Positions 9,287-22,558 of a stretch of DNA of 64,000 bases are shown here, piece after piece. Each line of letters begins with the position of its first letter. The first letter of the stretch is position 1. Both the position numbers and the translations under genes were made by a program. The stretch is from Tricholomella constricta (taxonomy: Eukaryota > Basidiomycota > Agaricomycetes > Agaricales > Lyophyllaceae), in contig JAACJP010000009.1 of the NCBI GenBank assembly GCA_013368375.1, forward strand, positions 248,001 through 312,000, in the 5' to 3' direction. The notes under the pieces are model-generated. The model did no database searches. It saw only the letters and a program-made list of their open reading frames with translations, and was not told the origin of the DNA.

Positions 9287-11146
9287 TCAATTTTCAGTCA
9301 TAATGTCTCGCAACCTTTTCACATGCAGGGCATACACTTCGCCAACAAAAGGAACATAGCGCTTGGGGAATGGAAGATCAATCTTTGAGCCAGGTGGCGT
9401 TACCGCGATATACCGAAACCGTTTGACACCCAAAGACTGAAGCCAAGCGAGGCCCTTCTCTTTCACAGAAAGCTGCTCCGAGACGGTGGCTTGAAAGATA
9501 GTGGCAGTTTTGGTTGCTCTGTCATATATGGAAGTGTCGTACGTCGCCTCATTGCCACGCAAGGGACGATAATAAGCATCCTGTAGATCAAGCAACACGC
9601 CACCGAGGTAATTGATCAGCTTCAGAGTCTTGTAAGTGGCTTGTGCTGGAAGTTGTTCGTCATTGATTGAGATATGTGCTTCTTCTCGACCGAGGTAAAG
9701 ATACTGAGGCTTCGGGCTTTCCTCGGGCGTTTTCCAATGATGATTCTTCGGACCTGCATGTCGTGATCTCTCCAAAGGGACAATCTCCCATTCTCCGCCC
9801 CCGCAGAGTAAGTGCATCTTTTCCTCCAACAGGTAGCCGGCAGGAGCTCGTGTCCTCGGGTTTTCGAGAAAGGCATCATAAAGTAGCGCCGAATTCTCCA
9901 ATAAGCAATCAACGAACACACCGCGAAGAAGCTGGAAGAGATGGCAAGTTGGAATAGATAACGTGGGTTTCGATCGGACTTCCGTCGGAGAAATGAGGAT
10001 GAGTGGATGAGACACGTCATGTGAATGAGTCGTGTTGATAGTCTCGGCAAACAGACGCTGAAGCTTTTTCAACGTCATCTGATCGATCTTCCCAAGCAAT
10101 CCTTCTTCATAACGGGATGGAGCTCGGGCGTACCCATATACCTGTCGGGGGAACGGACCGTACTTGTTGTAAAATCCTTCGATATTGGCTTCGGATAGAA
10201 TGCGTGGCTGCAGGGTTCGCCTACGCAAGCGAGGGTTAAGGGTGGAGAGCACTTCTACAACGACTGACTGCTTACCCGAGAATCAGCTCGGAAAGTGTCC
10301 AGGGCTTCATATAGTATTTCATGTAGGTAAATTGTGTTTTGTTCAACCAGTGGAGACGTTGCGAGTGCGGCGAAGATGATTGAACAATGAAGAGCTGAAG
10401 ATCATGGATAGATTGTGGGATGGTTGTTAGAGCATCGTTCGTATCAATCAGGCACCACGTGTATTTCGGGATTTGGCCAGAGTTAATCAAGTAGAGCGCA
10501 GCAAAAGAATCCCCTTCGCAATCTCTGCTGAACACGCGCTCTCCATCAAAAAAAAGGAAGTGTTGTGGCCGATCCTGGAAAATCGTCGGCTGGCGGGCGA
10601 GGAGACGGAGAACAAGGAGAAATTTCAACCACACAGTCTTGCCTAAGGTCGCTATGAATGAAGGAATGGTTTGGGTTTGTGAAAGTGAACTTTCTCACCT
10701 ATTCCAGGATTACCCAGTAGGATGAAACCGCTTGCTTGACGACGTTGTTGCAGGGATGGATTGTTTTTGAATGGATTCTTCTCTACGATGTTGAGCAATA
10801 ACTGGTTCTCGTCCGGTTCGTCGACATCCATGGGACCTTCATCGTTGCCAGTCTCACTGGCCTGATCAGCATGACCCGCATATGGGTCGATGTAGAAACT
10901 TATAACGTCCTTCAATATTTGCACATACTCCATCGTGATCAACGCTGCCGTGTCGAAGGGAAATAAGGCGTTGGTAGGGTTCTTTAGCACAAGAAATGTG
11001 TCTGGAATAACGACGTCGATGGGCGGGTTATCCCGCTCTACTTTGCGCAGTTCGAATAGGTCATCGAAATTTTCCTTTTTTGCGATTGACCACACGGTAG
11101 CGAGTGCCTCCTCGACCCCGGGGAAGATTTCTTTAAGTGAGGTCAT
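9287..11146 (-). CDS. Crinkler/RHS-like P-loop NTPase with C-terminal restriction-endonuclease-like domain
   Basis: Three exons, 11146-10699, 10642-10276 and 10220-9287 (1,749 bases, 582 aa). Exons 1 and 2 join through the Walker A loop GNPGIGKT (about residues 143-150). A Walker B-like strand, WCLIDTND, lies near residue 210. The C-terminus has the YD...TIFQATVSE strand (about residues 499-521), resembling the catalytic core of the PD-(D/E)XK nucleases described in Crinkler-RHS proteins. That family couples an NTPase to a nuclease and is linked to effectors and to conflict between genomes; a role for this copy is inference. The N-terminal 140 residues are not recognised, and I see no classical Crinkler header or secretion signal. 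The gene is intact and abuts the transposon nest, a setting common for this fast-moving family. Confidence 0.75.
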
Positions 11147-12187
11147 GAGAGTTTATCACAGAGCGGATAATCAACTGAATCACAATTCCCACGCCGTACA
11201 GTCGGATCCTTGCCCAGTCCGATTTTAAATGGATCACACAACGTTCACCAGTTCATTCGATTTTATTTCCACCACCTACAAGTCACTAATCAACTAGTCA
11301 ATGCGATATTGGAAATAATCAAGGTAGTCTTCCAACCAGTAGCCGTTGTGCCGCAGCACCACCATTTATCACTCATTGTTAGACTGTGAAACAAAACCAG
11401 GCGGATTGTGACGATCTTGCCTTCGAAGTCGCCACCAGCTACGCAATATCAACAATATCGCGCTTGAAAATGGCCTACAATGCATGCCGGGAGGAATCGC
11501 TTCATATCCTCACCGACTTCAAACGATAATCTTCTTACTGGAATCGCATTGACCTGAAGAAAGTCTTATGAACAATTTCGACAGTGTTCTTCTTGACGTG
11601 AGGACACTTGAGAGGGTCAGTCAGCACGGGTTCAGACGCATCCTTCGGAAGACAGCAGAAGCCGAGCTCATTCAGACTGCCGCAAGAGGCTGAGTAGGGC
11701 AGAGTCACGATTAACGGTTAGTATGTTAACGGCATCGTAATCCATTCATCATTAACACGATTCCGTTATTCATTAGGCATTCATGACCACTTTCGCAGTG
11801 CGCCAACTATAGAGAGCTCGTGCGTCCCCGGTTCGATAACGGCTTCATCAACTTAACCAGATTGCCATAGGCCAAAATCATGCAATAGAAATCATGGGGT
11901 TGATGGTACCTGAGGCTGCCGGACGACACGACTCCACCAAACGTGCCTCGAAGACACTCGAGTAGATCTTTAGAAAGAAATTCGTGCTTGGGCAACTGAC
12001 CTTGCGGCCAAGACGTCCATATATTGGCTTCGAGATGTTGCGGGTTCTGGAAAGTCGATGACTGCCCACCACTCGCTCAGCACTGGCAAGACTCTGGCAT
12101 GCTGGGAGCAAGCCTGTTCTTTTCGCGTGATACTGACTTTGGGAATCTAACATGGTTCCGAAGAAATGAAAAAGGTATTCCCCAAAA
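11147..12187. other. Intergenic region with one exon-like stretch
   Basis: Lies between the divergent-side start of the NTPase gene and the 3' end of YVC1. Apart from the possible minus-strand exon at 11554-11689 (see separate entry) I see no convincing gene; other open frames (11807-12258, minus) lack recognisable content. Confidence 0.35.
11554..11689 (-). other. Possible coding exon of a small cysteine-containing protein
   Basis: On the minus strand a CTCAG acceptor at 11690 is followed by an open stretch of 136 bases ending at a possible donor (CAG|GTCAAT). It encodes a peptide with ordered features: SCGSLNELGFCCLPKD, then DPLKCPHVKKNTVEIVHKTF. Composition and the paired cysteines look like a real protein, but I could not find a start exon or an end with confidence and do not recognise the family. 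Confidence 0.25.
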
Positions 12188-15100
12188 TTAAGAGATACCA
12201 TCATGCCGATAAGGCGTCTCCCGCATCCCTCTGGTAAGCACGAGCAGGAGATTCTCAATCCGCGCTTGCCGGTCCTAAGTACACAACGAACTCAACCAAC
12301 ATTCGGCAACAAAAAAATAAAAATACAAACCTGCAGATCCTTCATCTCATCCTTCAACTTCTGTACTGGCAGGTCCCGTATATCCTCCATCATCGCCTCG
12401 ACCCGCCTCACCGCCGCCTCCGTCCTCGACGCCACCGTTTGTCCGTCTGACAACGGCATCCGCGAGCCAAACAACATCGCGAGCGGACTCCTACTCGTAC
12501 TCGGCTGTACAGGCAAGTCTGCCGATGGCAAAGGCTCAGGAGAAGGCAGGTTGAAGGAGAGGTCCCGAGGCGACGACGGGCCAACACTGGACACAACGCG
12601 TTTCCGGCGACGAGGCGTTAGTGGCACTCCCCCGCCTCCAACGCTCTCCCGTGAATGAAAGGAGCGAAGGTTCGGGACCTCATCGTCCGAATCTTCGAAG
12701 GGATCGAGTTCGCTCGTAAGGTCAACGTCGAAGATGGCCTCGTATATATCGCTGGAGGATGACCCAATGAGCGCCTCCACGAGTGGCATGTGCTTGATGT
12801 GACGCGGAAGGCTGTTGAAGAGCGAGTGCGCGGCCTCTCGACCCGTTTCCGCGAACCTTTGACCGGCGGCGAAGTAGCGCTCGTATAGTCCGATCAAGAT
12901 TAAAGTGGGCAGGCTCGTTAACTTGATGAGGAAGACGTTTGTTGTATGTAGAGCGCGCGGGGAGAGTATGAAAGTTGCTGGTTTGAGGATCAGGAATGCG
13001 AGGACATTGAAGGGCGGTTGGTAGGAGAAGAGGGCATCCGATTTGACTCTATGATAGAGATTCTTGTAAGTAAGATGTATAAATCATCATCAATTCTCGT
13101 CCTTACCCGTCCATTGTCAAGATCGCAAATTGAAACAGATACTAAGATAGAATGAATGTGAGCTAGCTCGAAGAGTCAAAAATGATTTTCTCACCTCTTG
13201 CGTAGCGTTCTATAATAGCGATTTGTGAGAGTGCCAAAGGCAGAACAAGTGCGCAACTCACAGCGTCAATTCTTGCAACAGTATTCGACAATAACGAGAT
13301 CAAAACTAAAAGTACATCATCGGTCAAGGCGATCTAGCAAGTCAATAAACTGAACGCACTCGTCAGTAATAGAGTATTCGACATCGCGGCGAAGGTGATC
13401 ATTAAGACCGGACCGAAGACCGGATGGAAGTGCGACGCGTCAGCAAAGCTGAGAGACGTGTTGCCGAACCAAATCTGCGTCAGAAGCCATGCAATGGAGT
13501 TAAGCGAAGGCGACGGCTCTTCATCTTTCCCTACATGTTTTACCAGCTATTGTCAGGATATTGAAACATTCGACTTTCATGCATGAATGAGATGCACATT
13601 TACCTAGTGTCCACAAGGTAAAGAGTAGGCCGGAGAAACAGGCAGCTGCAATTCCGATGAAGAAGACGAACTGCGAGACCATTGCTCGCAAGGATCTGCC
13701 ATGAACGTGAGCTCCCAGGATCTAGAAAGTTGTGGACGGTGGCTTACAAGATAACGACATTATTGGATATCACGAAGAAAACCAGTCTAATCATTTCCGT
13801 AAGCAACACAACCCGACCACAGCGAAACGCCTCACCTTGGGAATAGTATACATGCTCCACACGACAAGATATCGAATGCCAGATCCGATGATTCAACTGC
13901 GAAAACTCGTCAGTAGAGAGGAAAAGCAATGCATCAAATGGACGAACGTACTGTCATTGTGGCTGAGGCCCTTGATTCGGAGCGAAATGTATGCGAGGAA
14001 GATAGCAACGAACGAGAAATCGAAAACATTCCATAACTGAGAACAGCATGGTTAGTTTACATGGAAATCGAGTAGAAGTTGGGGCTAGGACTACGTTTGC
14101 GATATAAACTGTGCAGGCTCAGTACGTGCATGTCGACGAGAAAATGGCTCCTTACTAATCCACCCATGTTCCGTTGCAGCGGTATATTCCTCCAGGGTGA
14201 AAGCCCCTGCAAAGAGGATGAAAATCATTTCCCAGCCTGTAATTTGTGTTTTGTCTTGGTCTGCGGAGCATCATTGGAATTAACAAAACTAAGGATACGG
14301 GTTTTCATGAACGCACTCGAGAGGCAAAGCATGAAGATAATCAGTAGCAGTGCAAAGTTCAAAAACTCAAGCATAGCGCCATAAAATGGCACACGCAGCC
14401 TTCACGATTCATCAGAAGGAAAGACGTCACTCGGCAGGCAATTTTCCATACCTATAATGGTCAATGAAAGGCGCATTCCGGCAGTCGTAGAGCTCAATGG
14501 CGCGTGGTTTATAGTTATCCGCCAAAATTGATCGGTTGGCTGACAAGGTGAAGACTATCCTCCCAGAATAGATATCATTCACAACGTTCTGGGACACCGG
14601 GGACGCGAGGAAAGCTTTTGCTTGGGTCGAGATCGCCATCTATTTTCAGCAGTTCAATATATCCGAAGCTATCGGATAGTCGATCGCGACGTACTTCGAG
14701 AGCACTCTGCGCCGAATCCATATCGCCCTCGTCCCCACCCACGGCCTGGCTAACCTGCTCCACTATCTCGGATGTCGCTCCTGCGAGTGGGTTCCAGCGG
14801 GTCGTTAGAACGGCCACAAGTTGGATGTGGTTGGACGCAAAACGGCTGAGGAGTTTCATGGCCAGAATTTCGCAGAGGGTAGCCCGAGACTGCATGACGC
14901 CAGCATTGGCCAAATCGCCTTCGGATTGCGAGAGGAAGTATTGGCGCACGACAAGACACGCGTAGACGACTGCCATGTTCTTGAGACGCGCATATTTCTG
15001 CACTATTGGACGGACAATGGTAAAATTGATGTCGGACGCTGTTAGCTGTCTGTACTAGTTCAGTGTGGAGTCCGATCATGCGGAGAGAGGCGTGTGGACT

Positions 15101-15349
15101 GACTCCCAGCTCAGAGCACTATCTGTAAGGGTTCACTGGTCATGAGTGCATGAGGCAGAGAATGCGACCGGGACTTGCCAATTGTTCTCTGAGAAAGGAA
15201 GGCCTTGTCAGAACACAGATAGGTAAGGCGATGGCGCTTGTCGGACTCACGATGACATCTTTCTTCAGGGAAGGGATCAAAGGAAAGACTTTGACTGAGG
15301 CGAGGAATTCGGGAGTGGGCGCCAATAGGCCCTGGTGCTCGTGGTCCAT
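12188..15349 (-). CDS. YVC1: Yvc1/TRPY-type vacuolar cation channel
   Basis: TRP-family calcium-permeable channel of the vacuole membrane, which releases vacuolar calcium upon stretch. Eighteen exons: 15349-15251, 15188-15179, 15122-15100, 15045-14695, 14639-14452, 14399-14317, 14236-14156, 14108-14095, 14036-13952, 13896-13836, 13786-13748, 13695-13604, 13530-13360, 13305-13262, 13209-13195, 13141-13107, 13048-12331 and 12274-12188 (2,196 bases, 731 aa). Family landmarks occur in order: TASDINFTIVRPIVQKYARL, the HYRLRVP...LEFLNFALLL entry to the first membrane helix, WNVFDFSFVAIFLAYI, LSCGACILFPRL, the pore stretch IWFGNTSLSF...HPVFGP (about residues 385-415), and SNTVARIDANATQE. The C-terminal 240 residues are soluble with an acidic region and a Ser/Pro-rich linker. 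Exons of 10, 14 and 15 bases and one GC donor (after the 10-base exon) are required to keep the frame. Transcribed divergently from the kinase gene. Confidence 0.9.
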
Positions 15350-15872
15350 AGACCTGGACGACGCGCGCCTCCTTGGACGTCCTTGTGCTATTTATGATAT
15401 AGCCTTGAAATAGCCCGCAGCAAACGGCCAAGCTCAGCGATCAACTTTAAATACTCAGCGTTGTGGGTCCTCCGGGAAAAGTGAACCTGGAGCTCATCAA
15501 GCTTGGCTGCCCTCGGTTGCGACGATGATCATTCAGGATCATCCCTATATCGAGTTACAAGGGATGCGCCTCAGTGGGACTAGCGCGAAATTGGAATATA
15601 TCTACGCTCCTCCGCACTAATTCTTTTGTCTTTCACGTCCTCATGTTCCGTCGCTATTCAGCAAGCCCCGGCGTCAGCCCGTGTTTCTCAATTTGCCTGA
15701 TCTATTGTCTTTGTGATCCAGGGGTTGACGAGACAGAAAGCCAAACAGAGATCAAAGGACCTGACGGGTGACCTATTGATGGCACAAAGTCTTTCCCTCC
15801 CGTTTGCGACATCCTTGTATTCCCCTCTCCTAATAACTTTCACCAGACTCTCAGTTTGCCTGGTTATGCAAG
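15350..15872. promoter_or_regulatory. Shared upstream region of YVC1 and the YANK kinase gene
   Basis: 523 bases between two divergent start codons. No gene seen; it must hold the 5' leaders and promoters of both genes. No specific site is claimed. Confidence 0.5.
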
Positions 15873-17545
<1,673 letters not shown>

Positions 17546-18163
17546 TTACCACCTCACGCCATAGCCGGTTGGTGACGACCTGTCAATCACATTTAATTGC
17601 CTATACTGACATCAACTGCTGTAGCTCTTTTTCCACTGGAAACGTCTCGCTATCATTACATCTGCCATAATTGCTCATGCACACCCACTGCCGTCGCTGG
17701 GACTAATAATATGTCGAAGAAAGGAGAGTTTGGATTGCACGTTGCCTTCGTTATGACCTTATGATTTCATCCACCATCATCGCTCTCCTTTTCATTTATC
17801 TCCATGGCATCACTTCCACTGTTTCCATTGCATTCTTTAACATTCAGCATTGGACACCACATTTTTCTTTCGACAGACTTGTCGTTGTAATTGTTATATT
17901 GCTGTACTCTCTCAGAGGATCACTATATTCCATCATGCTGGTCGCAGCAAGTCAGCAGCGCACTGCACAGTCTTGCAAAGCAGCCGTTTGCCACATATAG
18001 ACTATAGACGCCACTTGACATAATTGATAATAGACTGCATGCCCCGACCTTGACTCGGACTTGATCGCTTGTTCGTAGTCCTCATCCACAGACCATTTAC
18101 TTCCGTACACTGTAACCTTTCGAGGCCAGTCCAGGGAGCCAACGAGTTGTTCCACACCTATTC
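17546..18163. other. Intergenic region between kinase and macro-domain genes
   Basis: 618 bases with 3' sequence of the kinase and the promoter of the next gene. No gene or clear site seen. Confidence 0.4.
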
Positions 18164-19442
18164 ATGGTATTTTTGGACAGAGTCAAACAACTTCTTCCCC
18201 GACTTCGATCCGGAACCTCAAGATCCCTGCAGCCATCTCGCGCTCTTTCCCAGTCCCAACAATCCGAACAGGACAGAATGTCAGCATCTGACTCTGACGA
18301 CAACATCGTCCAGCTGGCAGCCATACCTACCATCCGCCAGCTGTACAAGGACGCAATTCTCGATGTTCCCCCAGTGGACCAGATCCGCCACAAGGCAAAT
18401 CCTTCTCTACTTGACAGGATATCCCTGCAGTGCGTATATCTTGACCCTTCTGCGTTGTGAACATCACCTCATTGTTCTGATGACCCGCGATCAGCCAAGG
18501 AGACATCACGGACCTGAAGGTTGACTCAATCGTGAATGCCGCCAACAAGAGTCTACTGGGTGCGTCAATACCTACATCTAATCAATCGTCTAGGCCTAAT
18601 CCTCAATAAAGGTGGTGGAGGAGGTAGGAACGTTCCATAACGTCAAGTTGCCAGACACTCACAAACGGTGAGCAGTCGACGGGGCGATTCACCGTGCCGC
18701 AGGACCGCATCTTCTCGATGAATGCAAGCAGACACCGTTCTATACGATGCCGCTCAATGTTCACTGACATCCAGAGTGTACAGGTCGCACATTAAATGGA
18801 TGTGGCACTGGCGAATCGAAAATCACCAGAGGATACAGCCTCCCCTCGTAAGTTTGATATCTCCGTGTTCCTCGGGATATATCAACACACATCTGGCTCC
18901 AGCCGCCACATCATACATACCGTTGGGCCCGTATATTCCCCCGTTGAAGTGGAAGAAAAGGCAAGGCAGTTGGCGTCGTGTTACCGAACGAGCTTGGAGG
19001 TTGGCGTGGAGAACGAAGTGAGGCACATCGTGAGTTATTACCGCTCAAACCCAGCACGATCATGCCACAACCGACCCTGCGATGACTCAGGCTTTTCCAT
19101 CGGTTTCGACTGGCATATACGGCTATCCGATTGATGATGCGACCCATATCGCACTGGGCGAAGTCAGGCAGTTCTTGGAGTCAGAAAAAGCGAGCAAGGT
19201 GCGCTTTGTTCAAATGCTATGTAGTCCAATCGATCTCACCCACAGTCGACTGTTAGGTGGAACGAGTGATTTTCGTCGTCTGGAGCAACAAGGACCGGGA
19301 TGTCTACAGGTGAAAATTAACTTCCGCTAAATATCCTCGGCTTCAATCGTTGACTGATGTACCTGAAAGGTCGCTTATACCAGAGTATTTTCCGCCCGAG
19401 CAGGAGGATTCGGAGAAGCAGGAAATCAACTCGGCTACCTGA
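18164..19442 (+). CDS. MacroD-type macro-domain protein (ADP-ribose/O-acetyl-ADP-ribose hydrolase)
   Basis: Nine exons: 18164-18429, 18495-18559, 18612-18623, 18676-18723, 18784-18847, 18903-19029, 19091-19198, 19257-19309 and 19370-19442 (816 bases, 271 aa). Binds and hydrolyses ADP-ribose modifications. Landmarks in order: QGDITDL, VNAANKSLLGGGGVDGAIH, CGTGESKITRGYSLP, IIHTVGP and the phosphate-binding STGIYGYP. The GGGG loop is carried by a 12-base exon (18612-18623), and the following intron must use a GC donor (18724, GCAAGC) to keep the frame through LLDEC|RTLNG. The first 35 residues are basic, hydroxyl-rich and free of acidic runs after position 6, compatible with a mitochondrial presequence as in animal MACROD1 (inference); a later Met within the first exon is an alternative start. 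Confidence 0.9.
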
Positions 19443-19937
19443 CCTAAAGAAAGGTTGCTTCTGGGCCTACATACCTCTATATCGATGTGTATGCAAGCCT
19501 GAAGGTACTGCCATGAGATGATATCACCGAGCTCAAGATAACCCATCTGTATCTATAGCGGCTTAACCTCTGTAAACGAAGCACTTGTGACCTAGCGAGT
19601 ATGATGGCTTTGAATATTTGCGCCCAAGGCACCTCGTCAACGCTAAATTCTCACTTCAACGCGTCCCCACAATAGCAGATACCGCAAACGAAGTCACCAC
19701 TTACTCCATGCAGCTCGCATATGAGCGCCAGCACTCCTCACATCACTCTCTTTCCGGCCCGCCAAACATTTGCCTGCACCCGTGATCCTCTAACCGTGCT
19801 TCTTCGTGCTCCGTGGATTCTCCGCTGCGTTAAGTAGGCTCTGATGCATGGTGATCACGACTCGCACAAAAAGCGAGCCATTTCGCGCGCTTTCCGTGTT
19901 TGATCGCACAAGCTCCCACTCCGAACCCCCAGTCAGG
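19443..19937. other. Intergenic region upstream of the sugar transporter
   Basis: 495 bases; contains the promoter of the sugar transporter. No gene recognised. Confidence 0.4.
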
Positions 19938-22364
19938 ATGGGTCTGCTGTACAACATCTTCATTGCCACGTTCTCGTCCATTGGTGAATCTTATCCTTTC
20001 GTTCAGTTTATTTTCACATTACTAACGCGTGTCTAGGCGCGTTCCTTTTTGGGTGAGTTTGCTCCTCCAGTCGGAGAGATGTTTGATTAACATCTCACCT
20101 CCCTGGTGCACAGATATGACAGGCAAGTCTTTCATCGTTGGCATTGATTCCAGCTGCTCATGTCCAAACAGTGGGATCATCGCGTCTGTGATCACGATGA
20201 AGCGATATTCAGCACGATTCAGTGATGACCCCAGCATTAAAGGAGCTGTTGTATCAACGTTCAATGGCGCGTGTCCTAACCGGTTTTCTGCGATGTATCC
20301 TGACCAAATGATAAATAGGTGGCTGCTTCTTTGGAGCAATGGGAGCAGGATGGTATGCTGCGAGAAGCGTTTCTCGTGATCTTGAAGTGAAGCTCATCCT
20401 GGATTTAGGGCAAACGATCGATATGGCCGTAAGCGAACGATCCAGGTGAGGAGCCCAGTCACCAAGAAACCATCCGCTTCGCTGACCAGAATCGCCCACA
20501 GCTTGGTTGCCTCTTTGCACTCTGGGGTGCTGCCATGCAATGTGGCGCTAGCAACGTCGCGACTCTGCTTATTGGCCGAATCATCGGTGGTCTCGCTATC
20601 GGGTATACCCCATCTTACAGTCCTCTTCCAACGTAAAGGCTTACACTTTGTATCAGTGTTCTGTCCATGACTGTGCCCTTGTATAATGTTAGTACTCAAA
20701 AGCGCGCTACACTATCATTCGCTCATGCGGCCAATGTAGACCGAAATTGCTCCTCCCAAGACTCGAGGATTCCTTGTTGGTCTGACCCAACAAATGATCG
20801 GCATTGGCTTCATTGTCGCTAACTGGGTATGTGTACTATGTAATCTTGCGGTACTAGCCATTCAATCTCGGTTCTACACCTGTCAGGTCGGTTATGGGTG
20901 TCAGTTCCTCGAATCCGACATATCGTGGAGACTTCCTTTAGGCCTACAGGTTTGCACTGGAAGCATTGAGACAAAAAACCAGCCTGATTGTTGGTTGTTA
21001 GCTCGTACCTGCAGGATTACTCCTCGTTGGAGTCCAGTTCTTACCTTACAGTCCTGTGAGTGAAGATTTGGGTCCCACACTAATCGGCTCACATCTGGTC
21101 AATCTAGCGATGGCTGTTGGAGGTCGGGAGAGACGATGAAGCAAGAGAAGTGGTATACAAATTGCATGGCAAGAATAACAGGGAGACCGCGGAAGTGGAA
21201 TATCGGGAGATGTACGATTCCATCAAAGCTGACGCCAAGACGAGAAGCCGTAAACTGAGCGACCTCTGGGCTACCCGTCCAATGGCCAAAAGGACCTTCG
21301 TTGCTTGCGGAGTGCAAGTGTTCTGCCAGTTCACCGGTATCAATGGTGTGTTTTCTGCCACTATCTTTTACCAGCTAACTGACATGCCAGCACAGTCATC
21401 AACTACTTCGGGCCCCAGATGTACGAGAGTCTCGGTATTGAAGGAAGCAAGGCTCTCCTCATTCAAGGGTATGGATCAGCGTCATGCACATGAGGACACC
21501 TCAATTGATCTACCTTTCCCAGTATCTACGGTGCAATTGGCCCAATTGCCAACATTTTGTAAGTCGAAATCTACTGTGTTTCTTTAACTAATCCAACCCG
21601 CACACTTTCTCAGCTTCATCACCCTTGCGCTCGATCGCGTGGGGCGAAAAAAGCCTCTTATGTTTGGTGCTGCGAGCTTTGTCGCGACCTTCTCCATCCT
21701 GGCGGCAATCGTTGCCAACAACCCTCCCGGCAGTCCCAATCCCAATGTCGCGGCGCAACGGTAGGGAACATCATAACAAACAAAGGAAACCACGCTCATA
21801 ACCTCGACAGCGCTGGGATTGGCATGATTTTTATGACGAGCATCTTCTTCTCCATGAGCTTCGGACCTGTTAGTTGGGTGTTAGCGTCCGAGGTGAGCCC
21901 TGTTCCCCCTTTTGGATATCCCAAAAGTTTCGATCTCATATCCTGACACGCGCAGGTTTTCCCCACTAACACTCGTGCCCTCGGAACAAGTGTCGCGACC
22001 TGCTCTAACTGGGTAATATAACACATACCTCGTTGCATTCGAAACTTCTCTGACATGATTCAAGGCATTTAACATTCTAATCGGGCAAGTTTCTCCCTTG
22101 GGCATGACAGAAGTCGGGTGGAAATACTACATGTTATTCGTCTCTCTCAACTTTGTGGACTTCATCATTATTACGCTGTTCTTCCCCGAAACTAAAGGTG
22201 AAGATGCCCCGCCATCTCTTCTTGTTCAAGATACTGATAAAGCTCCAGGGAAAACTTTGGAAGAGATGAACGCTGTGTTTGGCGATGCAGTTGATACAAC
22301 GAGGGCTGTCGACGACAACAAGTTACATGAGGATGAAAAGAGCGAAGAAGCAGTCAGCCCATAA
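19938..22364 (+). CDS. MFS sugar (hexose-type) transporter
   Basis: Nineteen exons: 19938-19983, 20037-20052, 20114-20122, 20172-20266, 20319-20352, 20409-20445, 20502-20602, 20657-20687, 20740-20826, 20887-20949, 21002-21055, 21108-21345, 21396-21468, 21523-21558, 21614-21760, 21811-21892, 21956-22012, 22065-22197 and 22249-22364 (1,455 bases, 484 aa). Proton-coupled or facilitated sugar uptake at the plasma membrane. Sugar-porter motifs: GAFLFGYDSGII, NDRYGRKRTIQ, GRIIGGLAIG, SEIAPP-like TEIAPPKTRG, LPYSPRWLLEVGR, QFTGIN, DRVGRKKPL and PETKGKTLEEM. Two introns need GC donors: 20123 (GCAAGT, after a 9-base exon) and 20267 (GCGCGT). The last intron (22198-22248, 51 bases) has no stop in frame, so retention would add 17 residues. 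Substrate cannot be read from the sequence. Confidence 0.9.
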
Positions 22365-22558
22365 TGGGCGCATGTATATATATGACTTAGTTACGAAAAC
22401 GTCAATTCACGAAGAGATGAGGAATCGTCGCGGATGCTAAATCCGAAGGTCACATGATCGTCGACGAAATTTTGCCGGGCCGGACGCAGACTGTCTAGAA
22501 GGGTCCGTTCAAGCTCCCTATCTCGCGCTGCCGGGGGACGGGGCGTCCAGGAGTGGGC

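Noticed and set aside
10221..10275. A 21-base intron ending at GTTGTAG in the NTPase gene
   Set aside because: Too short for splicing; using the next AG (55-base intron) gives SELILGRTLQPRILSE, which fits relatives.
22198..22248. Reading the sugar transporter C-terminus without its last intron
   Set aside because: The intron has a GT donor and AG acceptor and its removal restores PETKGKTLEEM of the family; retention kept only as a possible isoform.
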